From contig LNDU01000053.1 of the NCBI GenBank assembly GCA_001464735.1, positions 20,420 through 84,419 of the forward strand: a stretch of DNA of 64,000 nucleotides, in the 5' to 3' direction. Below, piece after piece: positions 18,537 to 30,841 of this stretch. The notes beneath the pieces are model-generated. The model was not told where the DNA came from. It searched no databases and saw only the letters and a list, made by a program, of their open reading frames with translations. This DNA comes from Nitrospira sp. Ga0074138 (lineage in GTDB: Bacteria; Nitrospirota; Nitrospiria; Nitrospirales; Nitrospiraceae). Every line of letters begins with the position of its first letter. The first letter of the stretch is position 1. The position numbers and the translations under genes are program-made.

Positions 18537-19742
18537 TCAGCGATCGGGGACAGGCTCTGAGGGCGACCACCGAATCGTCCGTGTCTGTTGATCGACGGTC
18601 AAAGCGACCTTCCCATCCAGCGCGTCCAGTAGTAGCTCGCCCACCAAGATTCGTCTCCATCCCCTCAGGAGTGGGAGATCCAGAGCCGATCGATTCGTCT
18701 TGGCCTCGACTAACTCTTGGAGATCGGCCGTGGTCGCCAACAAGGTCGGCGCAATCTCTTCTTCCAGCGCGCGCGCCTTGACGATCGCCTGCAACAGCTC
18801 GACAAACCCGTTCGATTCCGGTTCAGGCTTCCGCTCCTTGGTGAGCACCGGCCACGCCGAGGACGGAAGCGCAAGCGCCGCGCGAATCGCGGCGAGCACC
18901 GACTCTCCATTGCGATCGACTTCTGACGGATGGAGACCTCTCACTTTGCGCAACTCATCTTGATGTCGTGGAGGCTGTCGTGCCAGCTGAAGCAGTACTT
19001 CATCCCGGATAACCCGACTGCGTGGCACATTCCTCCGTTTCGCCTCTCCTTCGCGCCACGACGCGAGTTCCCGAAGGACCACGGCGGATTTCGGCTTGAG
19101 TTGATCCCATCCTCGTATGCGCTGGTAGCGTTCTTGCGGCTCCCGACGAGTCTCGCCGACGACCCCTTCAAGACGAGAGAACTCTTCATCCACCCACTGG
19201 AGCCTTCCAAGTTTCGACAGCCGACCGTGCAGATGGTCATGGATGGCCAACAAAAACGTCACATCCTCCAATGCATAGGCCAGTTGATCGTGAGACAACG
19301 GGCGAGCACTCCAATTCGTAAAGGTATGGGCTTTGTCCAGTCTCTTTCCATGCACCCGTTGGACCAGGTTGGCATAGGCGACTTGCGGGCCAAAGCCGAC
19401 CATCGCCGCGGCAATCTGGGTGTCGAAGAACGGCTTCGGGATTTGCCCAGCATGGACGGCAAAGAGATCCAGGTCTTGCCGTCCGGCATGCACGACCTTC
19501 TGAACCCGCTCATCGCAGACAATCTCCCAGAACCCATCGAGGGCGCCCCCGGATAGAACCGCTGGAAAATCGATAATGGCGGCGGTGTGCTCGGTCGCAA
19601 CTTGAATAAGTTCGAGCTTCGGCACAAACGTCTCTTCACCCACAAATTCCGTATCGAGCGCCAGGCGAGGGCTGTCGCGCAGTTGCTCGCACAATTCGTT
19701 GAGTGCAGGTGCGCTTGTGATGTAGTGCTGTGAGGTGGTCAT
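18537..19742 (-). CDS. rnd: Ribonuclease D
   Basis: The 401-residue DEDDy exonuclease trims the 3' ends of tRNA and other stable RNAs. Exo motifs are seen in order: LALDTEFVGEE (Exo I), VVHAGRQDLDLF (Exo II) and YALEDVTFLL (Exo III with the tyrosine and aspartate). An HRDC domain follows at about residues 220-300 (VLRELASWREGEAKRRNVPRSRVIRD). It is slightly longer than E. coli RNase D (375). It starts 12 bp after the J-domain gene, so malic enzyme, J-domain protein and RNase D probably form one minus-strand transcript. Confidence 0.9.
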   Translation of the reverse strand: MTTSQHYITSAPALNELCEQLRDSPRLALDTEFVGEETFVPKLELIQVATEHTAAIIDFPAVLSGGALDGFWEIVCDERVQKVVHAGRQDLDLFAVHAGQIPKPFFDTQIAAAMVGFGPQVAYANLVQRVHGKRLDKAHTFTNWSARPLSHDQLAYALEDVTFLLAIHDHLHGRLSKLGRLQWVDEEFSRLEGVVGETRREPQERYQRIRGWDQLKPKSAVVLRELASWREGEAKRRNVPRSRVIRDEVLLQLARQPPRHQDELRKVRGLHPSEVDRNGESVLAAIRAALALPSSAWPVLTKERKPEPESNGFVELLQAIVKARALEEEIAPTLLATTADLQELVEAKTNRSALDLPLLRGWRRILVGELLLDALDGKVALTVDQQTRTIRWSPSEPVPDR

Positions 19743-19754
19743 CGTACAAGTGCC

Positions 19755-20384
19755 TCACTCAGACGGGCTGTAGGAGCGGTCCGGGGGCGACATCGGTTCC
19801 GTATTGCTGAGGCTGAGATATTCTTTGAGAAACTGATAGGCTTCCAACATGCGGCGGAGTTCCGGTTCTGAACTCCGATCGCCGTTGTTCGCATCCGGAT
19901 GCAACTGTTTTGCCTTGATTCGAAAGGCAGCCGTGACGTCGGCGAGTGAACTGCCGAACTCCACCCCCATGATCGCATAGGCATCCACGGCGTTATTCAC
20001 AGCATGTGGACTCTCCGACAACTGCCCTGATCCGCTCGCGGCCTTGAGCATATCGGCGAGACTGACCCGCTTGCGACGCCGTCGAGGGCGTTCACGAATT
20101 TCGCTGTCAAATTCATCCCACCGGTCTTCGACGAACTCCAGTCTGGACTCCAGGCGCATGGCCCCGCTCAGATCTCGGATGGCCTCCAATTCTTCTTCGA
20201 TCTCGACGAGGGACTTGACAATTTCCTCAAGCCCCTGTTCAACCCGAAAGAACCCATCCACTCGCTCTTCCATCATCGTATCAACGGCGAAGTCCAGGCT
20301 GTCTTCCGTCTTTGAACGGAGTGAACCGATGCGGTTTTGCATGCCGCTTCGGAATTTCAGAAATTTCGCGGTCGAGAACGGCAT
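19755..20384 (-). CDS. Protein with C-terminal J domain
   Basis: This 209-residue protein has a coiled, acidic N-terminal part (residues about 10-100, FRVEQGLEEIVKSLVEIEEELEAIRD), a basic RPRRRRKRV patch, and a C-terminal J domain (DAYAIMGVEFGSSLADVTAAFRIKAKQLHPDAN) with the HPD tripeptide that stimulates Hsp70 ATPase. It is not canonical DnaJ, which has the J domain first and zinc fingers. The start at ATG 20384 follows the malic enzyme stop by 76 bp; the open frame extending upstream lies inside that gene and was rejected. It is likely a specialised Hsp70 co-chaperone. Confidence 0.82.
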   Translation of the reverse strand: MPFSTAKFLKFRSGMQNRIGSLRSKTEDSLDFAVDTMMEERVDGFFRVEQGLEEIVKSLVEIEEELEAIRDLSGAMRLESRLEFVEDRWDEFDSEIRERPRRRRKRVSLADMLKAASGSGQLSESPHAVNNAVDAYAIMGVEFGSSLADVTAAFRIKAKQLHPDANNGDRSSEPELRRMLEAYQFLKEYLSLSNTEPMSPPDRSYSPSE

Positions 20385-20460
20385 GGCCCCCCCAGCCTTC
20401 AGAGAAAGCGCATTGTACCACAGCCAGATCGCCGGCCAGAAGGCTGTCGTCGAGGGTTGG

Positions 20461-21927
20461 CTACTCTCCGTCACTATGGGGGGAAGCATGACCGGTGGGG
20501 GAATCGTCCGCTTTTGCCCGTCTTCTGGCGACCCCGCTGGCTCGCGCAGCGGCGGCGACGGCCCGCGCAACACAAGGAACGACTGCTTTATCAAACACGC
20601 TGGGAATAATGTAGTCTTCGCTCAAGGTTCCCTCCGGAATCACGTGGGCGATGGCCTGCGCGGCGGCCAACTTCATGGCTTCATTGATCTCAATGGCCTG
20701 AACATCGAGCGCGCCCCGAAAGATCCCGGGAAACGCAAGTGCATTGTTGATCTGGTTCGGATAATCCGATCGGCCGGTCGCGAAAATCGCGGCGTGAGTC
20801 ACCCCTAACTCCGGCGTAACCTCCGGATCTGGATTCGCCAACGCAAAGACGATTCGATCCGGAGCCATCAGATCGAGATCAGCAGCAGTCACCACATTGC
20901 CGACAGACAGACCGATAAACACATCGGCGCCTTTCAGCGCATCACGCAATGTGCCTTTCGGACTGTCTCGCGTCAAACAGGCACGAAGATCGGTTCGGCA
21001 GGCCCGTAGTTGCTCGGCCTCCCCACACAAGATGATGCCCTCCTTGTCGCATCCCAGCAGATGTGCCGCACCGGCGGCCAACAACATTCGACAGCACGCC
21101 GTTCCCGCGGCGCCAAGGCCATTGACGACAATGCGAGCCTGTTCCAGTTGTTTGCCCGTGACCCGGAGTGCATTCGTCAATGCGGCCAGGAGCACCACGG
21201 CCGTGCCATGCTGATCATCATGCATCACAGGAATGTCGAGCGATTGTTTCAGTTTTTGCTCAATCTCGAAACAACGCGGTGCGCTGATGTCTTCCAAGTT
21301 AATGCCGCCGAATCCCGGCGCGATCCCCTGGACGATCCGCACGATGTCGTCCGGCTCTTGCGTACTCACACAGATGGGCCACGCATCAATGCCGGCCAGT
21401 TCCTTAAAGAGCATCACCTTGCCTTCCATGACAGGAAGAGCTGCCTCCGGGCCAAGATTGCCCAACCCCAATACTGCGGACCCGTCCGAGACAACCGCGA
21501 CACTGTTGCTCTTACACGTAAAGGTATACACTTTGGATTTGTCTTGTGCGATTGCCCGGGAGACACGACCGACACCCGGGGTATACACCATCGACAGGAC
21601 ATTCCGGGTACGGATGGGATATTTCCCCTCGACTCGAATCTTCCCCCCGAGATGCAGCAAGAAAATACGATCGGACGCCGACAGCACAGTCACGTCGGGC
21701 AGCTCGCCCAGCCGGGCGACGACTTTTTCGCCATGCTCCTCGTTCTGCACGTCGAATGTCATATCTCGAACCATGCGGGTCTTGGTCGCCGACACAAGAT
21801 CGACGGCGCCGAGATTGGCCTGTTCTTCCGCCAAGAGCGCCGCCACTTTGGCAAAGATGCCGGGCTTGTTTGCGAGTTCGAGGCGAACCGTCAAGCGGTA
21901 GTTCGAATAGGGGCCAATGTCTCTCAT
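20461..21927 (-). CDS. NAD(P)-dependent malic enzyme with N-terminal ACT domain
   Basis: This 488-residue protein catalyses oxidative decarboxylation of malate to pyruvate. Residues about 9-80 form an ACT domain (YRLTVRLELANKPGIFAKVAALLAEEQANLG), a ligand-sensing module that suggests allosteric control. The malic enzyme core follows: VYTPGVGRVSRAIA, GLGNLGPEAALPVMEGK, HDDQHGTAVV (metal site) and the Rossmann motif VVNGLGAAGTACC. The C-terminus is low-complexity. The ATG at 21927 has GGAGG upstream. It is divergent from the DUF255 fusion gene across a 136-bp region that must hold both promoters. With pyruvate carboxylase and fumarase in the same window it ties C3 and C4 acids together. Confidence 0.9.
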   Translation of the reverse strand: MRDIGPYSNYRLTVRLELANKPGIFAKVAALLAEEQANLGAVDLVSATKTRMVRDMTFDVQNEEHGEKVVARLGELPDVTVLSASDRIFLLHLGGKIRVEGKYPIRTRNVLSMVYTPGVGRVSRAIAQDKSKVYTFTCKSNSVAVVSDGSAVLGLGNLGPEAALPVMEGKVMLFKELAGIDAWPICVSTQEPDDIVRIVQGIAPGFGGINLEDISAPRCFEIEQKLKQSLDIPVMHDDQHGTAVVLLAALTNALRVTGKQLEQARIVVNGLGAAGTACCRMLLAAGAAHLLGCDKEGIILCGEAEQLRACRTDLRACLTRDSPKGTLRDALKGADVFIGLSVGNVVTAADLDLMAPDRIVFALANPDPEVTPELGVTHAAIFATGRSDYPNQINNALAFPGIFRGALDVQAIEINEAMKLAAAQAIAHVIPEGTLSEDYIIPSVFDKAVVPCVARAVAAAARASGVARRRAKADDSPTGHASPHSDGE

Positions 21928-22063
21928 TTAATGCCTCCGTTGCCTAGCGTATCATAACTCCCACACAGGGCAAGAGCGATAAGACCCCGTCCGTACTCAC
22001 TCACCCACGCCTCACCCCCTCAATCCGTTGACGCTGTTCTCGCCACGATGCTAGGGTGCCCCC

Positions 22064-25744
<3,681 letters not shown>

Positions 25745-25777
25745 CATTCGGCTCATCCTTCCTGAGGAGGAGGATTT

Positions 25778-26353
25778 ATGAGACAGGTTCGCAGTGTCAT
25801 GGCATCAAGCACGTTCGTCCTCGTCATGCTGCTACTCCAGGGGTGCGCCGCAAAATGGTGGTGGGGATCGGAATCGGGGCAAGAAGGGCAGGCTCAAGCA
25901 GAACTGATCAGCGAGCCCATGATCAAAGTGATACCTCCTGACGACAGGCACCTGATTGACTCCCGAACCAGCCCAGCCATGCAGTCTGAGCTTTTCTCTC
26001 GAAACGCGACCGGCCTGGCCCATGAGACATTTGGTGACGTCCTATTCGATTTTGATCAAGACACACTCAGGATGGAGGCGATGCGTGCCTTGGACGCTGA
26101 CGCCAAACACCTGCAACACGACCGAGCGACCCGCCTCCTTTTGGAAGGGCGCGGGGATGACTTCGGCACGTCGGCGTATAATCTCGTGCTGGGCGAACGC
26201 CGAGCACGAAATGTACAGTCCTACCTTCGGGAACTGGGGCTCTCCATCGATGTCACGACAACAAGTTACGGAAAAGATCGTCCACTGTGTTTTGAGTATT
26301 CCGACGATTGCAGACGGAGAAACAGGAGTGTCCATTTCGTCGTCAACGAATAG
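25778..26353 (+). CDS. OmpA-family (Pal-like) lipoprotein
   Basis: This 191-residue protein has a lipoprotein signal (VLVMLLLQGC, lipobox LQGC) and a C-terminal OmpA-like peptidoglycan-binding domain (DVLFDFDQDTLRMEAMRALDADAKHL, LLEGRGDDFGTSAYNLVLGERRARNVQSYL, DDCRRRNRSVHFVV). It should sit in the outer membrane and contact peptidoglycan. The domain resembles Pal, but the first TRxD-like residues are changed (GRGDDFGTSAYN), and there are no tol genes nearby, so it is probably a paralogue rather than Pal itself. The ribosome site is GAGGAGGAGG. Confidence 0.87.
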   Translation: MRQVRSVMASSTFVLVMLLLQGCAAKWWWGSESGQEGQAQAELISEPMIKVIPPDDRHLIDSRTSPAMQSELFSRNATGLAHETFGDVLFDFDQDTLRMEAMRALDADAKHLQHDRATRLLLEGRGDDFGTSAYNLVLGERRARNVQSYLRELGLSIDVTTTSYGKDRPLCFEYSDDCRRRNRSVHFVVNE

Positions 26354-26479
26354 GCATATCCCACTCCGCCATGCTCTCCTTCTGGGCTATGCTTGTCACC
26401 CACAGTTTACACGCTGATTGTTGACAGGCGACTTCGCTTTCATTAAGGTCCAACGATTCTTCCATCGTAGGAAACTTCT

Positions 26480-28033
26480 GTGTCTAAGCTCGCCGTCATC
26501 GACATTGGGACCAACTCGATCCATCTGGTGCTGGCTGAAATTCTCCCCGATGCCAGTTTCAAGATACTCGATCGTTTTAAGGACATGACGCGGCTGGGCA
26601 ACGGCGTCTTTGCCACCAAGCGGCTCTCGGACGAAGCCATGTCCAGAGCCCTGGACGTCCTCAAAACATTGGTCACGCTGGCCCGGAACAAAGGCTTCGA
26701 CCGGATCGTCGCCGTCGCAACCAGTGCCGTGCGCGAAGCTCAAAACGGCGGTGATTTCGTCTCCTTGCTCATGGAACAGACGGGACTAAGGGTCAAGGTG
26801 ATCAGTGGGACGGAAGAAGCCCGGCTGATTTTCCTGGGAGTCAAGCACAGTATCGCCCTCCCGGACGGACCGACACTCGTCGTCGACATCGGTGGTGGTT
26901 CTGTCGAATTGATCGTGGGGAATCGAGATGGCCTGATCCACGGCAAGAGTCTCAAGCTGGGAGCGATCCGCTTAGCGGAACAATGCCTTCCCAAGACACC
27001 TCCGTCGGAATCGATGATGCGCACCCTCAAGCAGGTCGTGCTCACAGAGCTACGGGATGCGCTTGGATGCTTCAACATGAAGAAGTTCCACTCCTTGGTC
27101 GCCACCTCCGGGATGGCAGGAAATGTTGGTGAGGTCATCCATCTCCGTCATACCGGCCGACCGTTGCCTCAGCTGAATCTTGCGACCGTGTCATTAAAGG
27201 ATATCCGCAGCCTCGAAGCGGAGTTGGCTCAATCATCGGTGAAGGCTCGCCTGGCTATTCCCGGCTTGGACCCCAAGCGGATCGACACACTCTTGCCGGC
27301 GACCGTCGTACTCCGGTGTCTGTTGGAGCTATCGGGCCTTCACGCAATCACGCTGTGCGACAAGGCCATTCGTGAGGGTGTGATCTACGATTTTATCGTA
27401 CGGCACCGAGAGGGGCTGAAAGCCGAACAGGATATTCCCGACGTTCGCCGGCGCAACGTAATCGGCCTTGCTCGACGCTGCCAGGCGCCAGAGATTCATT
27501 CACTGCATGTGGCTAACTTGGCCCTGAGTCTGTTCGATCAAACGAAGAGAGAACATCATTTAGGCCATCAAGAGCGCACCTGGTTGGAGTACGCCGCCAT
27601 CTTGCATGATGTCGGGTACCTCATCAATCCGAGACAGCATCACAAACATGCGTACTACCTGATCAAGCATAGCGACGTAGGGGGATTGACGGCCGAGGAT
27701 ATTGATATGGTCGCCACCGTCGCCCGCTACCACCGGCGGTCCGTACCGGCGCTGAAACACGAAGAATTCAACCGTCTGACACCACGCTTGCAACGTGTGG
27801 TTAAAATCCTGGCCTCGTTGTTACGGATCGCCGACGGGCTCGATCGAACACATTTCTCGCTTGTTCAAGCCGTGCACATCAAGTTGGGAAAGCAGATCAC
27901 CATCGAGGTTCAGCTGGCCGGGGACGCGGAGATGGAGTTGTGGGCCGCGAAGAGCAGAGCCGACCTCTTCGAGCAAGTATTCCGCCGACGGGTTCAATTT
28001 TCCGGGGTGCCGCTGGAAACCAAGATCTCATGA
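26480..28033 (+). CDS. ppx: Ppx/GppA phosphatase with C-terminal HD domain
   Basis: This 517-residue exopolyphosphatase/guanosine pentaphosphatase family protein hydrolyses polyphosphate ends or pppGpp. The N-terminal actin-like fold shows AVIDIGTNSIHLVLAE (phosphate-binding), AVATSAVREAQNG, and LVVDIGGGSVELIVG. The C-terminal third is HD-like: LEYAAILHDVGYLI followed by HHKHAYYLI. The start is GTG at 26480 with TAGGAAA upstream. Its stop overlaps the next start (ATGA), so it is translationally coupled to the two kinase-like genes. Whether the substrate is polyphosphate or pppGpp cannot be read from the sequence. Confidence 0.88.
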   Translation: MSKLAVIDIGTNSIHLVLAEILPDASFKILDRFKDMTRLGNGVFATKRLSDEAMSRALDVLKTLVTLARNKGFDRIVAVATSAVREAQNGGDFVSLLMEQTGLRVKVISGTEEARLIFLGVKHSIALPDGPTLVVDIGGGSVELIVGNRDGLIHGKSLKLGAIRLAEQCLPKTPPSESMMRTLKQVVLTELRDALGCFNMKKFHSLVATSGMAGNVGEVIHLRHTGRPLPQLNLATVSLKDIRSLEAELAQSSVKARLAIPGLDPKRIDTLLPATVVLRCLLELSGLHAITLCDKAIREGVIYDFIVRHREGLKAEQDIPDVRRRNVIGLARRCQAPEIHSLHVANLALSLFDQTKREHHLGHQERTWLEYAAILHDVGYLINPRQHHKHAYYLIKHSDVGGLTAEDIDMVATVARYHRRSVPALKHEEFNRLTPRLQRVVKILASLLRIADGLDRTHFSLVQAVHIKLGKQITIEVQLAGDAEMELWAAKSRADLFEQVFRRRVQFSGVPLETKIS

Positions 28034-28779
28034 GCGAATCCCACATACTCAAGACAGCCCCTCATCCCCATCCAGGAAAGCTGATTATCGTCGAAGGGAT
28101 CGATGGGTCAGGCAAAAGCACCCAACTCCAACTGCTGCATAAATGGCTTGAGTCCAAAGGCCACAAGGTATTCTTTACCGAGTGGAATTCATCGGAACTT
28201 GTGAAGGAAACCACGAAACGAGGCAAAAAGTCGAAGAGCCTCACCCCGACGACGTTCAGCCTCTTGCATGCCACAGACTTTGCCAGCCGCCTGTATCATC
28301 AGATTCTCCCTCCCTTGAAGGCCGGCATGATCGTCCTCGCCGATCGCTATATCTACACGGCATTTGCACGCGACGTTGTGCGTGGCGTGGCGAACGAGTG
28401 GGTTCGGAAACTCTACGCATTTGCGATCAAGCCTGACATGGCATTTTACTTCAAGGTTCCTATCGAAGTTGCCATCTCTCGGCTTCTGCGAGGCACACGC
28501 GGCCAGTTCAAATACTATGAAGCCGGCATGGACATGGACCTGAGCCCAGACGTTACTGAAAGCTTCCGACTCTTTCAATCGCGGATTCTCACGGAGTACG
28601 ACAAGATCGTCGAGGAATATGGTCTCTTGACGATGGATGCGACGTTGGAGATCGAGACTCAGCAAGAGCAAATGCGGGCGCTCGTGGAAGAAGCGCTCCG
28701 TGGGTATAAACCAAGACGAGGCACCTATGGCCGACGCACGCTTTTTTGGAGACGGTTTGAAGTACCTCGATCCGAGTGA
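28030..28779 (+). CDS. Thymidylate kinase-like protein 1 (intact P-loop)
   Basis: This 249-residue P-loop nucleotide kinase of the thymidylate kinase family has a Walker A of VEGIDGSGKST, the DRY motif in LADRYIYTAFARD and a C-terminal basic tail. TMK makes dTDP from dTMP. The start ATGA overlaps the ppx stop. It is about 40 residues longer than E. coli Tmk (213) and has an extended lid region (RGTRGQFKYYEAGMDMDLSPD). Coupling to a polyphosphate/ppGpp phosphatase and to a second paralogue is unusual for a housekeeping tmk, so the physiological substrate is uncertain. Confidence 0.83.
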   Translation: MSESHILKTAPHPHPGKLIIVEGIDGSGKSTQLQLLHKWLESKGHKVFFTEWNSSELVKETTKRGKKSKSLTPTTFSLLHATDFASRLYHQILPPLKAGMIVLADRYIYTAFARDVVRGVANEWVRKLYAFAIKPDMAFYFKVPIEVAISRLLRGTRGQFKYYEAGMDMDLSPDVTESFRLFQSRILTEYDKIVEEYGLLTMDATLEIETQQEQMRALVEEALRGYKPRRGTYGRRTLFWRRFEVPRSE

Positions 28780-29449
28780 CCTGAAAGGCAAGTTGATCGC
28801 CATTGAGGGAACCGACGGAGTGGGGCGAACGACGCACCTTGAGATGTTGCAGGAATGGCTGGAGGTCCAGGGCTATGGGGTCATGACGACCGGTTGGACT
28901 CGCTCCAACCTCATGTCCAAGACAATCGAGGTGGCGAAGGCTGGCAACATTCTTGACCGTTGGTCGCTCAGTCTCCTCTATGCCACGGATTTTGCCGACC
29001 GCCTCGAACATCAGATCATTCCGGCTCTTCGATCAGGGTTCGTCGTTTTGGCGGATCGCTATATCTATACGGCATTGGCCCGCGATTTTGTGCGAAGCGC
29101 CGACCGGAAATGGATCCGTGACGTGTTCGGATTTACGTTGATTCCAGACCTCGTGTGTTACCTCCGCATTGACGTCGAGACTCTGGCACTTCGAGTCATC
29201 GAAACCACCGGAATGAATTACTGGGAATCCGGTATGGATCTCCGTCTCGGAGGGGACCTGTATGATAGTTTCAAGAAATACCAATCGCTGCTGATCGGAG
29301 AGTTCGACAAGATGGCCCTAGAATTTCGCTTCAACGTCGTCGACGCGCGAAAGTCTCCCGAAGAGATCCAGAACGAGCTTCGAGGGTATATTCTCCCGGT
29401 GTTACAAAACCATAAGCCTCCCATCGGTACGAAAACAGTCCCGTCCTAA
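28727..29449 (+). CDS. Thymidylate kinase-like protein 2 (P-loop Lys replaced by Arg)
   Basis: This 240-residue paralogue of the preceding protein shares SLLYATDFADRLEHQIIPAL and LADRYIYTALARD with it. Its Walker A reads EGTDGVGRTT: the essential lysine of GxxxxGK[ST] is arginine (codon CGA at 28826-28828). That change usually abolishes or strongly lowers kinase activity, so it may be a non-catalytic partner or regulator of protein 1, or may use an adapted site. The start at ATG 28727 lies inside the previous gene by 53 bp and has a GAGG site. Its stop overlaps the end of the convergent sixA gene by 4 bp. Confidence 0.8.
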   Translation: MADARFFGDGLKYLDPSDLKGKLIAIEGTDGVGRTTHLEMLQEWLEVQGYGVMTTGWTRSNLMSKTIEVAKAGNILDRWSLSLLYATDFADRLEHQIIPALRSGFVVLADRYIYTALARDFVRSADRKWIRDVFGFTLIPDLVCYLRIDVETLALRVIETTGMNYWESGMDLRLGGDLYDSFKKYQSLLIGEFDKMALEFRFNVVDARKSPEEIQNELRGYILPVLQNHKPPIGTKTVPS

Positions 29450-29979
29450 GACGATTCATCCTGTTTCTCTGTCCGCGTTCGCTTGCCCAAGATCCGCAGC
29501 TGCATTGGTGGCAACCACCAGCGCAACCGCCCCTGATTCGGCTTGATGATGCCCTCTGCCTCAATGCATGCAGCGCCAGATTTCTTGAAAGGAAAGTTGG
29601 GAAGAACTTTCCCACAGAGCAACAGGCTCACCACTTCACCCAGCTGAGGCTCATGTCCCACACAGATTACTATCGAGTCCGAGGGAAGCGTGTTGAGAAG
29701 TGCGACAAGCTGCTCCGGCTTCGCTCCGACGGCCAACTCTTCCCGTGTCTCGACCTTCAGAACCGGACAGACGACCGTACGCAGGATTCTCGCCGTATCG
29801 TAGGCCCGCACGAAGGGGCTCGTAAACAGATGGGTCGGCTTACAGTCGAGTGCAGCGATCCCGACAGCAGCCTGCTTGACACGTTTTTTGCCTTTCTCTG
29901 TCAGCGGACGATTCTCTTCTGCCCCTTCCCACTCGTCGGGTTCTACCGCAATGCCATGGCGAATCAGAATACAGTCCAT
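29446..29979 (-). CDS. sixA: SixA-type phosphohistidine phosphatase
   Basis: This 177-residue histidine phosphatase (phosphoglycerate mutase-like fold) has the catalytic LIRHGIAVEP, TSPFVRAYDTARI and VGHEPQLGEV motifs. SixA removes phosphate from phosphohistidine in phosphotransfer proteins and is often found near polyphosphate genes. The ribosome site is GGGAGG. It converges on the kinase-like pair. The C-terminal 35 residues (LPPMQLRILGKRTRTEKQDESS) are basic and extend past the E. coli form. Confidence 0.87.
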   Translation of the reverse strand: MDCILIRHGIAVEPDEWEGAEENRPLTEKGKKRVKQAAVGIAALDCKPTHLFTSPFVRAYDTARILRTVVCPVLKVETREELAVGAKPEQLVALLNTLPSDSIVICVGHEPQLGEVVSLLLCGKVLPNFPFKKSGAACIEAEGIIKPNQGRLRWWLPPMQLRILGKRTRTEKQDESS

Positions 29980-30109
29980 ACGACCTCCCTAGGGAGTGAG
30001 CCTACCACACCGCAACTAGGCAGTTAACACAAGTTTTACCTCTTCGTGACCGTTCTGGAATGATGGCCGGATATCCTTGCATGCAACTACAAAGGAAAGG
30101 AAGAAGACT

Positions 30110-30628
30110 ATGCCAGCACTCGAAGCACTTCGTCTGTTTGATAGCGGGGTTCTCTGGCGTCGGGTCGCTCATCTCGATCCTCTCGAGGTATGGAGCTTGG
30201 CCATGAAGGGAGTGCTCAGCCTCGTGATTCTGACGCTCCTGACCGCCCTGACCGGAGGCGCATTGAAAACATTTTGGGATATCCGCTTGCTTCTCGATCA
30301 CCCGGCCGAAGTTGTGTTGCGACAGATCATCGTCAATACGCTCATCTTGCTGGCCATTGTTGAAGTATTCAAAACCACGGTGACCTACTTTCGGGAAGGT
30401 CGCGTCAAGGTGACGTTCATTGTTGATACGATTCTGGTCGTCATGCTGACGGAAGTGATTTCTCAATGGTTCAAAGGGGGAGACTGGCAAGCCCTGACGG
30501 CACTCTGCGGCATTGTACTGGTGTTAGGAATCGTTCGCGTTATGGCCGTTCGGTGGAGTCCGGCATTGAGGGCGGAGCCTCATGATTCCGTTTACCATGA
30601 TCTGCGTAACCAGGGAGGATTTCGATGA
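30110..30628 (+). CDS. psiE: PsiE-like phosphate-starvation-inducible membrane protein
   Basis: This 172-residue protein has four hydrophobic segments (VLSLVILTLLTALTGG, LIVNTLILLAIVEVF-type, VTFIVDTILVVMLTEVIS and LTALCGIVLVLGIVRVMAV) and the PsiE-family pattern EVVLRQIIVNTLILLAIVEVFKT...YFREGRVKVTFIVDTILVV. Its function is unknown; the E. coli member is induced by phosphate limitation. The start at 30110 follows GGAAAGGAAGAAG. It is coupled by ATGA to the next small gene. Confidence 0.78.
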   Translation: MPALEALRLFDSGVLWRRVAHLDPLEVWSLAMKGVLSLVILTLLTALTGGALKTFWDIRLLLDHPAEVVLRQIIVNTLILLAIVEVFKTTVTYFREGRVKVTFIVDTILVVMLTEVISQWFKGGDWQALTALCGIVLVLGIVRVMAVRWSPALRAEPHDSVYHDLRNQGGFR

Positions 30629-30828
30629 CTCAACAGGCTACAGTGAAACTACTGGCCATCGTCCATGAGCGGCGACAGATCCAACTTGAGGAACTCATAT
30701 CACACCTTCCCGAGTTCACCTGGAATCAGGTGTTCTCGCTAGTGGATGAACTCAGTCGACGAGAACTCATCTGCCTGCGGCGGCAAGGGTTCGGATACGA
30801 ATTGCGAGTCCCCTCATTGTCCACGTAG
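30625..30828 (+). CDS. Small winged-helix-like protein
   Basis: This 67-residue protein (VKLLAIVHERRQIQLEELISHL, then WNQVFSLVDELSRRELICLRRQG and YELRV) has the helix-turn-helix-wing pattern of a minimal winged-helix DNA-binding domain. Its ATG overlaps the psiE stop (ATGA), so it is co-translated. It may regulate its own operon; this is inference from size and fold pattern only. Confidence 0.6.
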   Translation: MTQQATVKLLAIVHERRQIQLEELISHLPEFTWNQVFSLVDELSRRELICLRRQGFGYELRVPSLST

Positions 30829-30841
30829 CTGCTGTCTTAAA

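Noticed and set aside
20385..20594. Upstream extension of the J-domain protein
   Set aside because: It lies largely within the malic enzyme gene in another frame, and the sequence is proline-rich and unlike the family.
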